64,000 nucleotides of DNA from Roseomonas nitratireducens (GCF_017813355.1 NZ_JAGIYZ010000011.1:1-64000); one strand, 5' to 3'; positions 8,387 through 17,190 are shown, counted from the first letter of the stretch. Notes: generated by a model from the letters alone, not told the origin. Program-made: numbers and translations.

Positions 8387-9352
8387 CTATTCCGGCGTGA
8401 TCCCCGCCGCCTGCACCACCTGGCGCCATTGCGCGACCTCGGCCCGCAGGCGCGCCGCCAACGGGTCCGGCCCGCTGAGCACCAGCAGCGACCCGCGATC
8501 GGCCATGCGGCGCGAAAGCTCGCTGGTCGGGGCGGCGAGCGGGGCGAGTTCGGCGTTCATCCGGCGGATCGCCTCCGGCGCCGTCTGCTTCGCGGCGAAC
8601 AGCCCGAACCAGAAGGGCACGGCGTAGCCCGCGATCTGCTCGCCGATCGCCGGCACATCGGGCAGCAGCGGCGCGCGCGCCTGCGTCGTCACGCCGATGG
8701 GGCGGATGGTGCCGGCGCGGATGTGCTCGAGCGCGAGCGACAGGTCGCCCACGAAGGCGTCGATCTCGCCCGCCAGCAGCGCCGTCATGATCAGCCCCGC
8801 GCCGCGATAGGGCACGTGCAGCAGTTCGATCCCGGCCTTCTGCATCAGGAAGGCGCTGGCGAGATGCGTCGCCGAGCCGATCCCCGAACTGCCGACCGAC
8901 ACGCGCCCGGGCGCTTCCTTCGCGCGCGCGATGAAGGCCGCGAGGTTCGCCGGCCCGTTGGCGCGCACGCAATAGACCAGCGGCGCCTCCGTCACGATGG
9001 TGACGGGCAGCAGGTCGGTGAAGGGATCGAAGCCGAGGTCGCGCCGCAGCGCCGGCAGCGTCGCGACGGAATTGGAGGTGATGAGAAAGCTGTGGCCGTC
9101 CGTCGCCGTCGCGACATGCTGCATGCCGAGCTGCCCGCCCGCCCCGGCGCGGCTGTCATAGACGACCGGCTGGCCGAGGCGTGGCGTGAGGTAGTCCACG
9201 AAGTAGCGCGCCGGCACGTCCTGCGGCCCGCCGGGCGCGAAGGGGCTGATCAGCCGCACCGGCCGGGTCGGCCAGGGGGCTTGCGCGCGCGCCGGCGCGG
9301 CGAGCGCGGCGGCGAAGGGCGTCGCGAGCAGCGCGCGGCGGGCGGTCTTCAT
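8387..9352 (-). CDS. Bug-family (TctC-like) periplasmic solute-binding protein
   Basis: The 321-residue product starts with a twin-Arg-containing signal peptide (KTARRALLATPFAAALAAPARAQA), then WPTRPVRLISPFAPGGPQD, the Bug signature. Further family marks are the RAGAGGQLGMQHVA ligand loop, LLHVPYRGAG and the C-terminal WRQVVQAAGI. Bug proteins bind carboxylates or other small ligands for TctAB-type transporters, but many are orphans, and no tctA/tctB is found here. Its ATG overlaps the stop of the upstream sugar-binding gene (ATGA), so three binding-protein genes form one transcription unit on this strand. The substrate is unknown. Confidence 0.9.
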   Translation of the reverse strand: MKTARRALLATPFAAALAAPARAQAPWPTRPVRLISPFAPGGPQDVPARYFVDYLTPRLGQPVVYDSRAGAGGQLGMQHVATATDGHSFLITSNSVATLPALRRDLGFDPFTDLLPVTIVTEAPLVYCVRANGPANLAAFIARAKEAPGRVSVGSSGIGSATHLASAFLMQKAGIELLHVPYRGAGLIMTALLAGEIDAFVGDLSLALEHIRAGTIRPIGVTTQARAPLLPDVPAIGEQIAGYAVPFWFGLFAAKQTAPEAIRRMNAELAPLAAPTSELSRRMADRGSLLVLSGPDPLAARLRAEVAQWRQVVQAAGITPE

Positions 9353-10254
9353 GGCGGTGTCTCCCCGGATGCGATGGCGTCCTCCCAGCGCGGCAGGGGT
9401 CGGTCCTCCGGCGGCGTCAGGAAGGCTTCGTGGTTGGCGCGGTCGATGACGCGCGCGGGCAGCAGGATCTCCCGCGGCACGGGCGCGCCGCGCAGGTGGC
9501 GCAGTGCCGCCATGGCGGCGACCGCGCCCATGCGGAACCCGTCATAGTCCATGCTGGCGAGCAGCCGGCCGCGGCCGATCTCCCGCACCGCGTCGAGCGT
9601 GCCGTTGTTGCCGACGACGAGCGCGTGGCGGCCGGCGTCGTCGAGCGCGTCCAGCGCGCCGAGCGCCATCAGGTCGTTGGTGCAGATCACGCCGTCGATG
9701 CGCGGATGCGCCAGCAGCAGCCGTTCCATCGCCGCGTGGCCCGGCCCGCGCAGGTAGCGCCCGGGCGCGGTGCCGAGGAGGCGGATGGAGGGGAATCGGG
9801 CCAGCGCCTCCCGGAAGCCGCGGCCGCGGTCGCGGCTGGTGGGCGCGGTGTCGGGGCCTTCGACCAGCACCACGTCGCCGACCTCGTTCAGCGCCTGGGC
9901 CATCACCGTCGCGATGGTGCGGCCCATCGCGACGTCGTCGGCGCCGACGAAGGACACGAAGTCGACCGACATGCGGTTGACGAAGCCGATGAAGGGAATG
10001 CCGCGCGCGATCGCCGCCGCGACCGGCGCTTCCAGCGCGCGGTCGTCGGCGGGGGCGAAGATGATCGCGTCCGGGCCTTCCGCGACGACGGCCGACAGCA
10101 GGGCGAGCTGGCCGTCCGGGTCGTCCGGCACGGGCGGGAAATGCCGCGTCGCGCGCGCGCCCTCGGCGGCTGCGGCCTTTTCCACCCCGAGCAGGAAGGC
10201 CTGGTAGTTCGGATTGACGCCGTTCTTGGTGAAGGCCGCGAGGCGGAGCGCCAC
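9349..10254 (-). CDS. Sugar-binding (Peripla_BP_4/RbsB-like) domain protein without signal peptide
   Basis: This 301-residue protein is a type-1 periplasmic-binding fold: LRLAAFTKNGVNPNYQAFLLGV strand-helix start, DGQLALLSAVVAEGPDAIIFAPAD, a GRTIATVMAQAL hinge and DGVICTNDLMALGALDAL. Family members bind ribose-like sugars for ABC importers or act as the sensor half of LacI regulators. Unusually, the mature domain begins at once, with no signal peptide and no HTH. The start is a GTG only one codon after the TGA of the upstream Bug gene, in the same frame. It is coupled to the following Bug gene by ATGA. Either it works in the cytoplasm or it is the detached half of a longer exported protein. 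Confidence 0.8.
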   Translation of the reverse strand: MALRLAAFTKNGVNPNYQAFLLGVEKAAAAEGARATRHFPPVPDDPDGQLALLSAVVAEGPDAIIFAPADDRALEAPVAAAIARGIPFIGFVNRMSVDFVSFVGADDVAMGRTIATVMAQALNEVGDVVLVEGPDTAPTSRDRGRGFREALARFPSIRLLGTAPGRYLRGPGHAAMERLLLAHPRIDGVICTNDLMALGALDALDDAGRHALVVGNNGTLDAVREIGRGRLLASMDYDGFRMGAVAAMAALRHLRGAPVPREILLPARVIDRANHEAFLTPPEDRPLPRWEDAIASGETPP

Positions 10255-10257
10255 CCG

Positions 10258-11211
10258 TCAGTCCCCGCGCACGCCGGCGGCGCGGATGACCTCGCCCCAG
10301 GACCGCAGGTCGGCGGCGATGCGGGCGTTGAAGGCGCGCGTGTCCTCGAACAGCGGGGTCAGCCCGTTGGCGAGCAGCCTTTCGCGGAAGGTCGCGTTCT
10401 CGAGCGCCTTGCGCGTCGCCTCCGACCAGCGGGCGAGGCTTTCCTCGTTCATCCCGCGCGGGCCGCAGATGCCGAACCAGCCGGCCATCTGCAGGCCGGG
10501 CACGAAGGCCGAGATCGGCCGCGCATTGGGGAACAGCGGCGACCCGGCATCGTCGCCGAGCGCGAGCAGCCGCAATTCCCCGCCCGTGATCTGGCGCATC
10601 ACGTCGCCGAGGTTGGTGATCATGAAGTCGACGCGCCCGCCGAGGATGTCCACCACCGCGATCGCCGCGCCGCGATAGGGCACATGCGCGATGTCGAGCC
10701 CGGCGCGCGCCTTGAGCAGTTCGACCGACAGGTGCTGCGCCGAGCCGACGCCGGCCGAGGCGTAGGACAGCGCGCCGGGCCGCGCGCGCGCCGCGGCGAG
10801 CAGCCCGGGCACGTCCTGGTGCGGCCCGCGCGCCGCGACGACGAGCGCGTAGGTGGACAGCGCGACATTGGCGACGCCCACCATCTCCGTGCGCGGATCG
10901 ACGGGCAGGGCGGCGCCGGGCAGGTTCGGCGTGATGGTCATGCTGCCCATCGGGCATTGCAGCACGGTCATCCCATCCGGCGCGCCGCGCGCCACCACCT
11001 CGGCGGCGATCAGGCCATTGGCGCCGGTGCGGTTCTCGACCACGCCGCGCGCGCCCATCTGCGGCGGCACGTATTCGGCGATGAGGCGGGCCATGAGGTC
11101 GCCCGCGCCGCCCGGCGCGAAGCCGGAGATGACGCGAACCGTGCGTTCCTGCGCCATGGCGGGCAGGGCAAGCAACGCCGCCGCGGCGGCGGCGAGCAGG
11201 GTGCGACGCAT
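10258..11211 (-). CDS. Bug-family (TctC-like) periplasmic solute-binding protein
   Basis: This 317-residue protein has a Sec signal peptide (MRRTLLAAAAAALLALPAMAQ, cleavage near residue 21), then RTVRVISGFAPGGAGDLMARL, ENRTGANGLIAAEVVARGAPDG and HVPYRGAAIAVVDILGG, the three canonical Bug segments. It is first of a three-gene unit with the signal-less sugar-binding protein and a second Bug protein. No cognate membrane subunits are nearby, as is common for expanded Bug families in Roseomonas-type and Burkholderiales genomes. The ligand is probably a small carboxylate or similar polar compound, by family analogy only. Confidence 0.9.
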   Translation of the reverse strand: MRRTLLAAAAAALLALPAMAQERTVRVISGFAPGGAGDLMARLIAEYVPPQMGARGVVENRTGANGLIAAEVVARGAPDGMTVLQCPMGSMTITPNLPGAALPVDPRTEMVGVANVALSTYALVVAARGPHQDVPGLLAAARARPGALSYASAGVGSAQHLSVELLKARAGLDIAHVPYRGAAIAVVDILGGRVDFMITNLGDVMRQITGGELRLLALGDDAGSPLFPNARPISAFVPGLQMAGWFGICGPRGMNEESLARWSEATRKALENATFRERLLANGLTPLFEDTRAFNARIAADLRSWGEVIRAAGVRGD

Positions 11212-11273
11212 GATGTCCTCCCGTTGGTTGGGAGGAAGGCTAGGCGGCTGGCCCTGCCCGGTCCACCCCGTCG

Positions 11274-12794
11274 TCAGCCCAGCGCGAAGGGGTCCGCGGC
11301 GAGCGGGGCGGGCAGAACCTCGATGGCGCCGGCGACCTCCGCCGCGCTCGCGCCCTTCACCAGGATCGTGCCGCCGACATTGGTCGTGATCAGCGCGTCC
11401 CCGCCCGCATCGACGACCGAGACGGGCTCGGTGCCGAGCTCGAAGCGGATCACGTCGGCGCGCGTGGAAAAATCCTCGATCACGTCGGCATCGGTCGGAC
11501 CCGTGCCGGCGCCGAAGACAAAGAGGTCCGCGCCCCCGCCGCCGCGCAGCGTGTCGTCGCCGGATGAGCCGTCCATCCAGTCGGCGCCGGCGCCGCCGAT
11601 CAGCAGGTCGTCCTGCGTGCCGCCGAACAGCGTGTCATGGCCGGCGCCGCCTTCGAGCGTGTCCTCCCCGCGGCCGCCATCGAGGTCGTCATGGCCCGCG
11701 CCGCCATCGAGCAGGTCCTCCTGGTCGCCGCCGGACATGGTGTCGTCGCCTGTGCCGCCGCGCAGCGTGTCGTCGTCGGACAGGCCCGCGAGGATGTCGT
11801 CGCCCGCGCCGCCTTCCAGGCTGTCGGCGCTGCTGGTGCCATAGACCGCGTCGTCGCCGGCGCCGCCATCGAGCGTGCTCGGACCGCCGCCGATCGGCAG
11901 GTCCTCGCGCGATCCGAACAGCGTGTCGTCGCCCGCATCGCCGGCCATGCGGTTGGAGCCCTCGCCGCCGACGAGCAGGTCGCGGCCGGCGCCGCCATCG
12001 AGGCGGTCGTCGCCATCCCCGCCGCGCAGCGTGTCCGCCCCGGCGCCGCCTTCGAGCGTGTCGTTGCCGCCGCCGGCTTCGAGCAGGTCGTCGCCCGCAC
12101 CGCCATCGAGCAGGTCCTCGCCGGTCCCGGCCGTCAGCGTGTCCTGCCCCGCGCCGCCGCGCAGCGTGTGGTCGGCCAGACGCGCGGTGATCAAATCGTC
12201 GCCGGCGCCGCCGTCGAGCAGGTCCCCGCCGAAGACGCCGCTGAGCGTGTCGTTGCCCGCGCCGCCGAACAGGCTGTCGCTGCCGGACCGACCGGCATAG
12301 AGGTCGTCATTCCCCGCGCCGCCTTCGATCCAGTCATCGCCGGTGAAGCCGCCGGCGATGACGTCGTCGCCCGCATCGCCGAAGAGTCGGTCGCTGGCGC
12401 GCCCGCCATCGATCGTGTCGCGGCCGTCGCCGCCATGCAGCGTGTTCGGCCCGGCGCCGCCCTGCATCCAGTCGTCGCCCGCGCCGCCATCGCCGGTGCC
12501 GAGGTTGGCGACGTGGATCTCGTCGTTGCCCGGCCCGCCTTCGACGCGCCAGCCGCGCAGCGTGTCGTCGCCCGCGCCGCCATCGACCAGGTCGTTCTCG
12601 TTGCCGCCGTCGAGCGAATCATCGCCGGGGCCGCCGCGCAGCGTATCGTCGCCGAGCCCGCCATTGACCGTGTCGTTGCCGGCGAGCGCGTCGATCAGGT
12701 CGGGGCCGTCCGTGCCGTCGATCCTGTCGTCGCCCCGCGTGGGAAACCCTGCGGCGAGCGCGGGGAGGATGGACCGTGTGGCGCTGCCGCTCAT
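11274..12794 (-). CDS. RTX calcium-binding repeat protein
   Basis: The 506-residue protein is almost entirely GGxGxDxxx nonapeptide repeats (for example GGLGDDTLRGGPGDDSLDGG), which fold as a Ca2+-bound parallel beta-roll. It ends in a typical RTX C-terminal module (DLFVFGAG...DVIEDFSTRADVIRFE) followed by about 40 residues without repeats. There is no N-terminal signal peptide, consistent with type I secretion through a C-terminal signal. No catalytic domain is present, so it is a pure repeat protein, perhaps a surface or matrix component. No type I ABC transporter/HlyD pair lies nearby. The promoter region directly upstream is AT-rich, unlike its neighbours. Confidence 0.88.
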   Translation of the reverse strand: MSGSATRSILPALAAGFPTRGDDRIDGTDGPDLIDALAGNDTVNGGLGDDTLRGGPGDDSLDGGNENDLVDGGAGDDTLRGWRVEGGPGNDEIHVANLGTGDGGAGDDWMQGGAGPNTLHGGDGRDTIDGGRASDRLFGDAGDDVIAGGFTGDDWIEGGAGNDDLYAGRSGSDSLFGGAGNDTLSGVFGGDLLDGGAGDDLITARLADHTLRGGAGQDTLTAGTGEDLLDGGAGDDLLEAGGGNDTLEGGAGADTLRGGDGDDRLDGGAGRDLLVGGEGSNRMAGDAGDDTLFGSREDLPIGGGPSTLDGGAGDDAVYGTSSADSLEGGAGDDILAGLSDDDTLRGGTGDDTMSGGDQEDLLDGGAGHDDLDGGRGEDTLEGGAGHDTLFGGTQDDLLIGGAGADWMDGSSGDDTLRGGGGADLFVFGAGTGPTDADVIEDFSTRADVIRFELGTEPVSVVDAGGDALITTNVGGTILVKGASAAEVAGAIEVLPAPLAADPFALG

Positions 12795-12882
12795 GCTTGC
12801 ATTCCTTCCTGTCCGGCGCTGTGAGATGCGCGCCGCCAGTCACGGGAATGCTAGCCGGGGCTCGAGAGTTTCATCGAGATCG

Positions 12883-12908
12883 ATTATATAAGTTAAGACT
12901 AATTAACT
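12883..12908 (-). promoter_or_regulatory. Promoter with 6-6-6 inverted repeat upstream of RTX gene
   Basis: On the minus strand a perfect TATAAT lies at 12888-12883, about 90 bases before the RTX ATG. Just upstream is AGTTAA-N6-TTAACT (12891-12908), a perfect 6-bp inverted repeat with a 6-nt spacer, placed over the -15 to -35 zone. The core reads TTAA-N6-TTAA, close to but not the same as the CtrA box (N7). The -35 match is poor, so a repressor or activator site is likely. Function is inferred from position and symmetry. Confidence 0.5.
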
Positions 12909-12959
12909 AATGATCGCGGAACGGGCGCGAGCGAAGGGCGCGGCCGTCCCGGGCCGCCT

Positions 12960-14066
12960 CTATACCGTCGCGTCGAGCGCGGCGAGAACGGCATCGGCCA
13001 TCGCGCGGGTGCCGAGCACCGCCTCTCCCGGCAGGGCGATATCGGCCGTGCGCGCGCCCGCGGCGAGCGCGGCCTCCACGGCGTTCTCCAGCCTGTCCGC
13101 TTCTTCCGGCCGTCCGGCCGTCCAGCGCAGCAGCAGCGCGGCGGACAGGATGGCGCCGAGCGGATTGGCGATGCCCTTGCCCGCGATGTCGGGCGCCGAG
13201 CCGTGGATGGGTTCGTACAGCGCGCGCCGCCGCCCATCCGGGCCGGGGGCCGACAGCGCGGCGGACGGCAGCATGCCGAGGCTGCCATTGATCGCGCCCG
13301 CGCAGTCGGACAGCAGGTCCCCGAACAAATTGTCGGTGACGATGACGTCGAAGCGCGTCGGCGTGCGGCCCAGCTGCAGCGCGCAATTGTCGGCCAGCAT
13401 GTGTTCGAGCGTCACGTCGGCGAAGTCGGCGCGGTGCACCTCCGTCACCACGTCCCGCCACAGCCGCCCGGCCTCCATCACGTTGGCCTTGTCGACGGAC
13501 GTCACGTGGTTGCGGCGCGTGCGGGCGAGCTCGAAGGCGAAGCGCGCGGCGCGCGCGATCTCGGCTTCCGTGTAGGTGTGGGTGTTGACGCCGCGGCGCG
13601 TGCCGTCGGCCTGCGTCTCGATCCCACGTGGCGTGCCGAAATAGACCCCGGCGGTCAGTTCGCGCACGAAGACCAGGTCCGCGCCCGCGACGGTGCGCGC
13701 CTTGAAGGGGGAGGATTCGGCCAGCGGCGCCCAGGCGCGCACCGGCCGTACATTGGCGAAGACGTCGAGCGCCTTGCGCATCCGCAGCAAGGCGCCCTTG
13801 CGCCGTTCCTCCGGCGGGATGTGCGTCTGGTCCAGGCTGCCGACGGCGCCGAACAGCAGCGCGTCGGCGCGCATGATCGCGTCCCAGGTCGCCTCGGGCA
13901 TCGTCGTGCCCTGCGCGGCCCAGGACGCCGCGCCGAACAGGTGCCGCGTCATGCGCAACTGCACGCCGCGCTTCGCCACGAACCAGTCGAGCACGCGCAC
14001 CGCCTCGTCCGTCACCTCGGGCCCGATGCCGTCGCCGGGCAGGACGCAGATGTCGAGCATGCTCAT
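12960..14066 (-). CDS. leuB: 3-isopropylmalate dehydrogenase-like enzyme (divergent LeuB)
   Basis: This 368-residue member of the decarboxylating beta-hydroxyacid dehydrogenase family would oxidise a 3-substituted malate with NAD+. It shows ICVLPGDGIGPEV, RELTAGVYFGTPRG, VTSVDKANVMEAGRLWRDVV, FDVIVTDNLFGDLLSD and YEPIHGSAPDIAGKGIANPLGAILS, so the metal and cofactor sites look intact. The usual GAVGGPKW stretch is replaced by GAVGSLDQTHIPPEERRKG, a change in a loop beside the substrate. The ATG overlaps the leuD stop (ATGA). Order leuC-leuD-leuB suggests one operon. It may serve leucine synthesis or be a paralogue for another C5-C7 hydroxy-diacid; the co-occurring changes in LeuC and LeuD favour the latter. 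Confidence 0.8.
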   Translation of the reverse strand: MSMLDICVLPGDGIGPEVTDEAVRVLDWFVAKRGVQLRMTRHLFGAASWAAQGTTMPEATWDAIMRADALLFGAVGSLDQTHIPPEERRKGALLRMRKALDVFANVRPVRAWAPLAESSPFKARTVAGADLVFVRELTAGVYFGTPRGIETQADGTRRGVNTHTYTEAEIARAARFAFELARTRRNHVTSVDKANVMEAGRLWRDVVTEVHRADFADVTLEHMLADNCALQLGRTPTRFDVIVTDNLFGDLLSDCAGAINGSLGMLPSAALSAPGPDGRRRALYEPIHGSAPDIAGKGIANPLGAILSAALLLRWTAGRPEEADRLENAVEAALAAGARTADIALPGEAVLGTRAMADAVLAALDATV

Positions 14067-14689
14067 CGTTCCACGCTTTCCCAGGCCCAGGCGCGCGCGG
14101 CGCGGTCCGCCTTCTGCCAGGCGGCGATGGTGTCCTTGTGGCGCAGCGTCAGCGCGATGTCGTCGAGCCCTTCGAGCAGCGATTCCCGGCGGCGCGGGTC
14201 GATGGCGAAGGGGATTTCCGCGCCCTCCGGCGTGACGACCACTTGCCGGACAAGATCGACCGTCGTGTGGCGCGAGCCCTGCGAGGCTTCGGTTTCCTCG
14301 GCGATGCGGCGGATCACGTCCTCCGGCAAGGCGACCGGCAGCAATCCGTTCTGGAAGCAGTTGTTGAAAAAAATGTCGCCGAAGGATGGGGCGATGACGG
14401 CGCGCACGCCCATGCCCATCAGCGCCCAGACCGCGCCTTCGCGCGACGATCCGCAGCCGAAATTCGGCCCCGCGAGCAGCACGGGGCTGCCGCGGTACTG
14501 CGCGCGGTTCAGCACGAAGTCGGGGTTGTCGCTGCCATCCTTCAGGTAGCGCAGCCGCTCGAAGGCATGGGGGCCGAGGCCCGTGCGCCCGGTGCCGACC
14601 AGCCGCTGGATCGGGATGATGACGTCGGTGTCGATGTTCGCCTGCAGCATCGGCACGGCCGGGCCGGCGACGGTGGTGACCTTGTCCAT
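14063..14689 (-). CDS. leuD: 3-isopropylmalate dehydratase small subunit-like (divergent LeuD)
   Basis: This 208-residue swivel-domain subunit pairs with the LeuC-like protein to move a hydroxyl group by dehydration/rehydration. The fold is clear: NIDTDVIIP, NFGCGSSRE, IAPSFGDIFFNNCFQNGLLPV. Two positions that are nearly invariant in LeuD differ: DTDxIIPKQF is DTDVIIPIQR here (Lys to Ile), and GCGSSREHA is GCGSSREGA (His to Gly). The residues after IIP form the specificity loop in this family, so the substrate may not be isopropylmalate. The length is normal. The stop overlaps the leuB-like ATG and the leuC-like stop lies 12 bases upstream. Confidence 0.82.
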   Translation of the reverse strand: MDKVTTVAGPAVPMLQANIDTDVIIPIQRLVGTGRTGLGPHAFERLRYLKDGSDNPDFVLNRAQYRGSPVLLAGPNFGCGSSREGAVWALMGMGVRAVIAPSFGDIFFNNCFQNGLLPVALPEDVIRRIAEETEASQGSRHTTVDLVRQVVVTPEGAEIPFAIDPRRRESLLEGLDDIALTLRHKDTIAAWQKADRAARAWAWESVER

Positions 14690-14701
14690 GATGCTGCCCC
14701 C

Positions 14702-16105
14702 TTATGCCGCGACCAGGCGGACATCGGCGATCGCGCCCTCGATCGCCGCGGCCGCCGCCATGGCGGGGGAGGCGAGGTGCGTGCGCGCCCCCGTGCCCTG
14801 CCGGCCGACGAAGTTGCGGTTCGACGTGGAGACGCAGCGCGCGCCGGGCGGCACCGCTTCCCCGTTCGCCGCGACGCAGAGCGCGCAGCCCGGCTCCCGC
14901 CATTCGAAGCCGGCGGCGCGGAAGGCGGCGTCCAGCCCCTCGGCCTCGGCCGCGTGCTTCACCCGCTCGCTGCCGGGCACCACCCAGGCGGTGACGTGCG
15001 GCGCCACCTTCCGCCCGCGCAGCACAGCGGCGGCGGCGCGCAGATCCTCGATGCGCGAATTGGTGCAGGATCCGATGAAGACCCAGTCCACCTTGGTGCC
15101 CGCGATGGGCTGGCCGGGCGTCAGGCCCATATAGGCGATGGCGGATTCCCAGGCGGCGCGCTGCTCCGCGCCCGGCGCCTCGGACGGGTCGGGCACGCGG
15201 CCGGTGACGGGCAGCACCTGGTCGGGGCTGGTGCCCCAGGTGATCTGCGGGGCGATGTCGCGCATGTCGATCGTGAGGTCGCGGTCGAAGGCGGCATCCT
15301 CGGCGGAGGGCAGGGTGCGCCAATGCGCGACCGCCGCGTCCCACGCACTGCCCTTCGGCGCGAAGTCGCGGCCGGCGAGCCATTCGAAGGTCGTCTCGTC
15401 CGGCGCCACCATGCCCATCTTGGCGCCCATCTCGATCGAGAGGTTGCACAGCGTGAGCCGCCCCTCGACCGACAGCGCGCGCACCGCCGAGCCCGCGTAT
15501 TCCACCGCGTGGCCGACGCCCGCCGCCGCGCCGAAGCGGCCGATGGCGGCAAGGATCATGTCCTTGGGCGTGACACCCGGCGGGGCCGCGCCCTCGAAGC
15601 GGATGCGCATGCGCCTGGGCTTCTTCTGCGGCAGGGTCTGCGTGGCCAGCACATGGCGCAGTTCCGACGCGCCGATGCCGAAGGCGAGCGCGCCGACGCC
15701 GCCATTGGTGCAGGTGTGGCTGTCGCCGCAGACCAGCGTCGTGCCCGGCAGCACGATGCCGAGTTCCGGCGCCATCACATGCACGATGCCGTTGCCGTCC
15801 TGGCCGAGGTCGAACAGCCGCACGCCCGCCTCGGAGGCGCGCTTGCGCAGCCCCGCAAGCAATTGGCCGCCCTTGGGGAAGGTCTCCGAGGTGCGGCCGG
15901 GCAGCGTGGACACGGCATGGTCCGGTGTCGCGAAGACGAGGTCCGGGCGGGCGCATTTGTAGCCCGATTGCGCCAGTTCCTCGAGCGCGCGGCCGCCCGA
16001 CAGGTCGTGCACCAGCACGCGGTCGCAATGCAGCAGGGACCAGCCATTGCCGAGATCCGCCACCACATGCGGGTCCCAGATCCTGTCGAACATGGTCGCG
16101 GACAT
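14702..16105 (-). CDS. leuC: 3-isopropylmalate dehydratase large subunit-like (divergent LeuC, 4Fe-4S)
   Basis: This 467-residue aconitase-family protein is of normal bacterial LeuC length. Iron-sulfur ligands are visible in FIGSCTNSRIEDLRAA and GCALCVAANGE. CGDSHTCTNGGVGALAFGIG, VAPDETTFEWL and STSNRNFVGRQG are family landmarks. The N-terminal active-site stretch differs from the usual DRHLVHEVTSP (here DRVLVHDLSGG), and DHNVST is DHAVST. GAGGGAACGTC precedes the chosen ATG; a longer frame to 16195 lacks homology. It is the first gene of the leftward leuCDB-like unit and diverges from a Bug receptor gene. It could be a second IPM isomerase or a hydro-lyase for a related branched diacid such as citraconate or dimethylmaleate. 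Confidence 0.83.
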   Translation of the reverse strand: MSATMFDRIWDPHVVADLGNGWSLLHCDRVLVHDLSGGRALEELAQSGYKCARPDLVFATPDHAVSTLPGRTSETFPKGGQLLAGLRKRASEAGVRLFDLGQDGNGIVHVMAPELGIVLPGTTLVCGDSHTCTNGGVGALAFGIGASELRHVLATQTLPQKKPRRMRIRFEGAAPPGVTPKDMILAAIGRFGAAAGVGHAVEYAGSAVRALSVEGRLTLCNLSIEMGAKMGMVAPDETTFEWLAGRDFAPKGSAWDAAVAHWRTLPSAEDAAFDRDLTIDMRDIAPQITWGTSPDQVLPVTGRVPDPSEAPGAEQRAAWESAIAYMGLTPGQPIAGTKVDWVFIGSCTNSRIEDLRAAAAVLRGRKVAPHVTAWVVPGSERVKHAAEAEGLDAAFRAAGFEWREPGCALCVAANGEAVPPGARCVSTSNRNFVGRQGTGARTHLASPAMAAAAAIEGAIADVRLVAA

Positions 16106-16221
16106 GACGTTCCCTCGTTCTTGACCCGTGCGCGCCTGGGCCGCACCGTTCCCGGAAAGCGGCGGCATCACGCCGCGCGGATCGGGCGCGGTCAAGCGCC
16201 CGCCGACGGGAAGGAAACGCC

Positions 16222-17184
16222 ATGACCTCGCTCCCCCGACGCGCCGTCACGCTTGGCCTGCTCGCCGCGCCCGCGATCGCCCGCGCGCAGACCACCTGGC
16301 CGGACCGGCCGGTGCGCCTCGTCGTGCCCTACAGCGCCGGGGGCGTGGCCGACACCATCGCGCGCACGCTGCAGGCGCGCGTCGCGGAGGCGCTCGGCCA
16401 ATCCTTCGTCATCGAGAACCGCACCGGCGCCTCGGGCGCGATCGGCGCGCAGGTGGTCGCGCAGGCGCCGGCCGACGGCTACACGCTGCTGTTCGAAGGC
16501 GCGACCTTCGCGACCCTGCCCGAGGTGCGGCGCGACCTGCCCTTCGACTACGCCGCGACCTTCGTCCCGGTCGTGCAGGTGACGACCCAGCCCTACATCA
16601 TCGGCATCCGCGCGGGCTTCCCGGCGACCGACCTGGCGGGCTTCGTGGCGGAGGCGAAGCGCCGGCCCGGGGAGGTCACCTACGGCACGCCCGGCGTCGC
16701 CCATATCGGGCATTTCATGGGGGAGGCGCTGCAACTCGCCGCCGGCATCCGGCTGGAGCACGTGCCCTTCCGCGGCGGCGCGGACGTGGCGCGCGAACTC
16801 GCCGGCGGGCGGATCGACGCCGGCATCATCTCCTTCTCCTCGCTGCGTCCCGCGGTGGAGCGCGGGGCGACGCTGATCGCGAGCACGGCCGGGCAGCGCC
16901 AGGCCTCCCTGCCGCAGATCCCGGTGATCGGGGAGACGTTTGCCGGCTACGACATGTCGTCCTGGACCGGCGTCTTCGCGACGTCGGGCACGCCGGCCAT
17001 CGCCATCACGCGCATCGCGCAGGCGATGCGCAGCGCGCTGGCGGATCCCGAGGCGCGGCGGCGGCTCGACGCGGCGGGCGCGGATGCGGTGGAGTCCGAT
17101 CCCGTCGCCTTCGCCGCGGTGATCCGGCGGGATAGGGAGACGGCGCGGCGGATCGTGCAGGCGACGGGGCTGCGGGTGGGGTGA
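16222..17184 (+). CDS. Bug-family (TctC-like) periplasmic solute-binding protein
   Basis: This 320-residue protein carries a signal peptide with a twin Arg (TSLPRRAVTLGLLAAPAIARAQ) and the Bug core: WPDRPVRLVVPYSAGGVAD, ENRTGASGAIGAQVVAQAPADG, EHVPFRGGADVARELAGG. GGAAGGAAACGCC precedes the ATG. It is transcribed divergently from the leuCDB-like operon across a 116-base gap and converges on an ICL/PEP-mutase family gene. This makes it a candidate uptake receptor for the diacid those enzymes use, an inference from context only. No TctA/TctB subunits are present. Confidence 0.9.
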   Translation: MTSLPRRAVTLGLLAAPAIARAQTTWPDRPVRLVVPYSAGGVADTIARTLQARVAEALGQSFVIENRTGASGAIGAQVVAQAPADGYTLLFEGATFATLPEVRRDLPFDYAATFVPVVQVTTQPYIIGIRAGFPATDLAGFVAEAKRRPGEVTYGTPGVAHIGHFMGEALQLAAGIRLEHVPFRGGADVARELAGGRIDAGIISFSSLRPAVERGATLIASTAGQRQASLPQIPVIGETFAGYDMSSWTGVFATSGTPAIAITRIAQAMRSALADPEARRRLDAAGADAVESDPVAFAAVIRRDRETARRIVQATGLRVG

Positions 17185-17190
17185 AGGGCA

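Noticed and set aside
11500-12760. Regular short repeats that could suggest a CRISPR array
   Set aside because: The period is about 27 bases and in frame with GGxGxDxxx codons; there are no unique spacers or cas genes.
12960-16295. A single minus-strand frame of 1111 codons spanning the whole leuCDB-like region
   Set aside because: Only its last 368 codons match LeuB. The rest is out of frame with the clear LeuC and LeuD sequences, and start/stop overlaps explain three separate genes.
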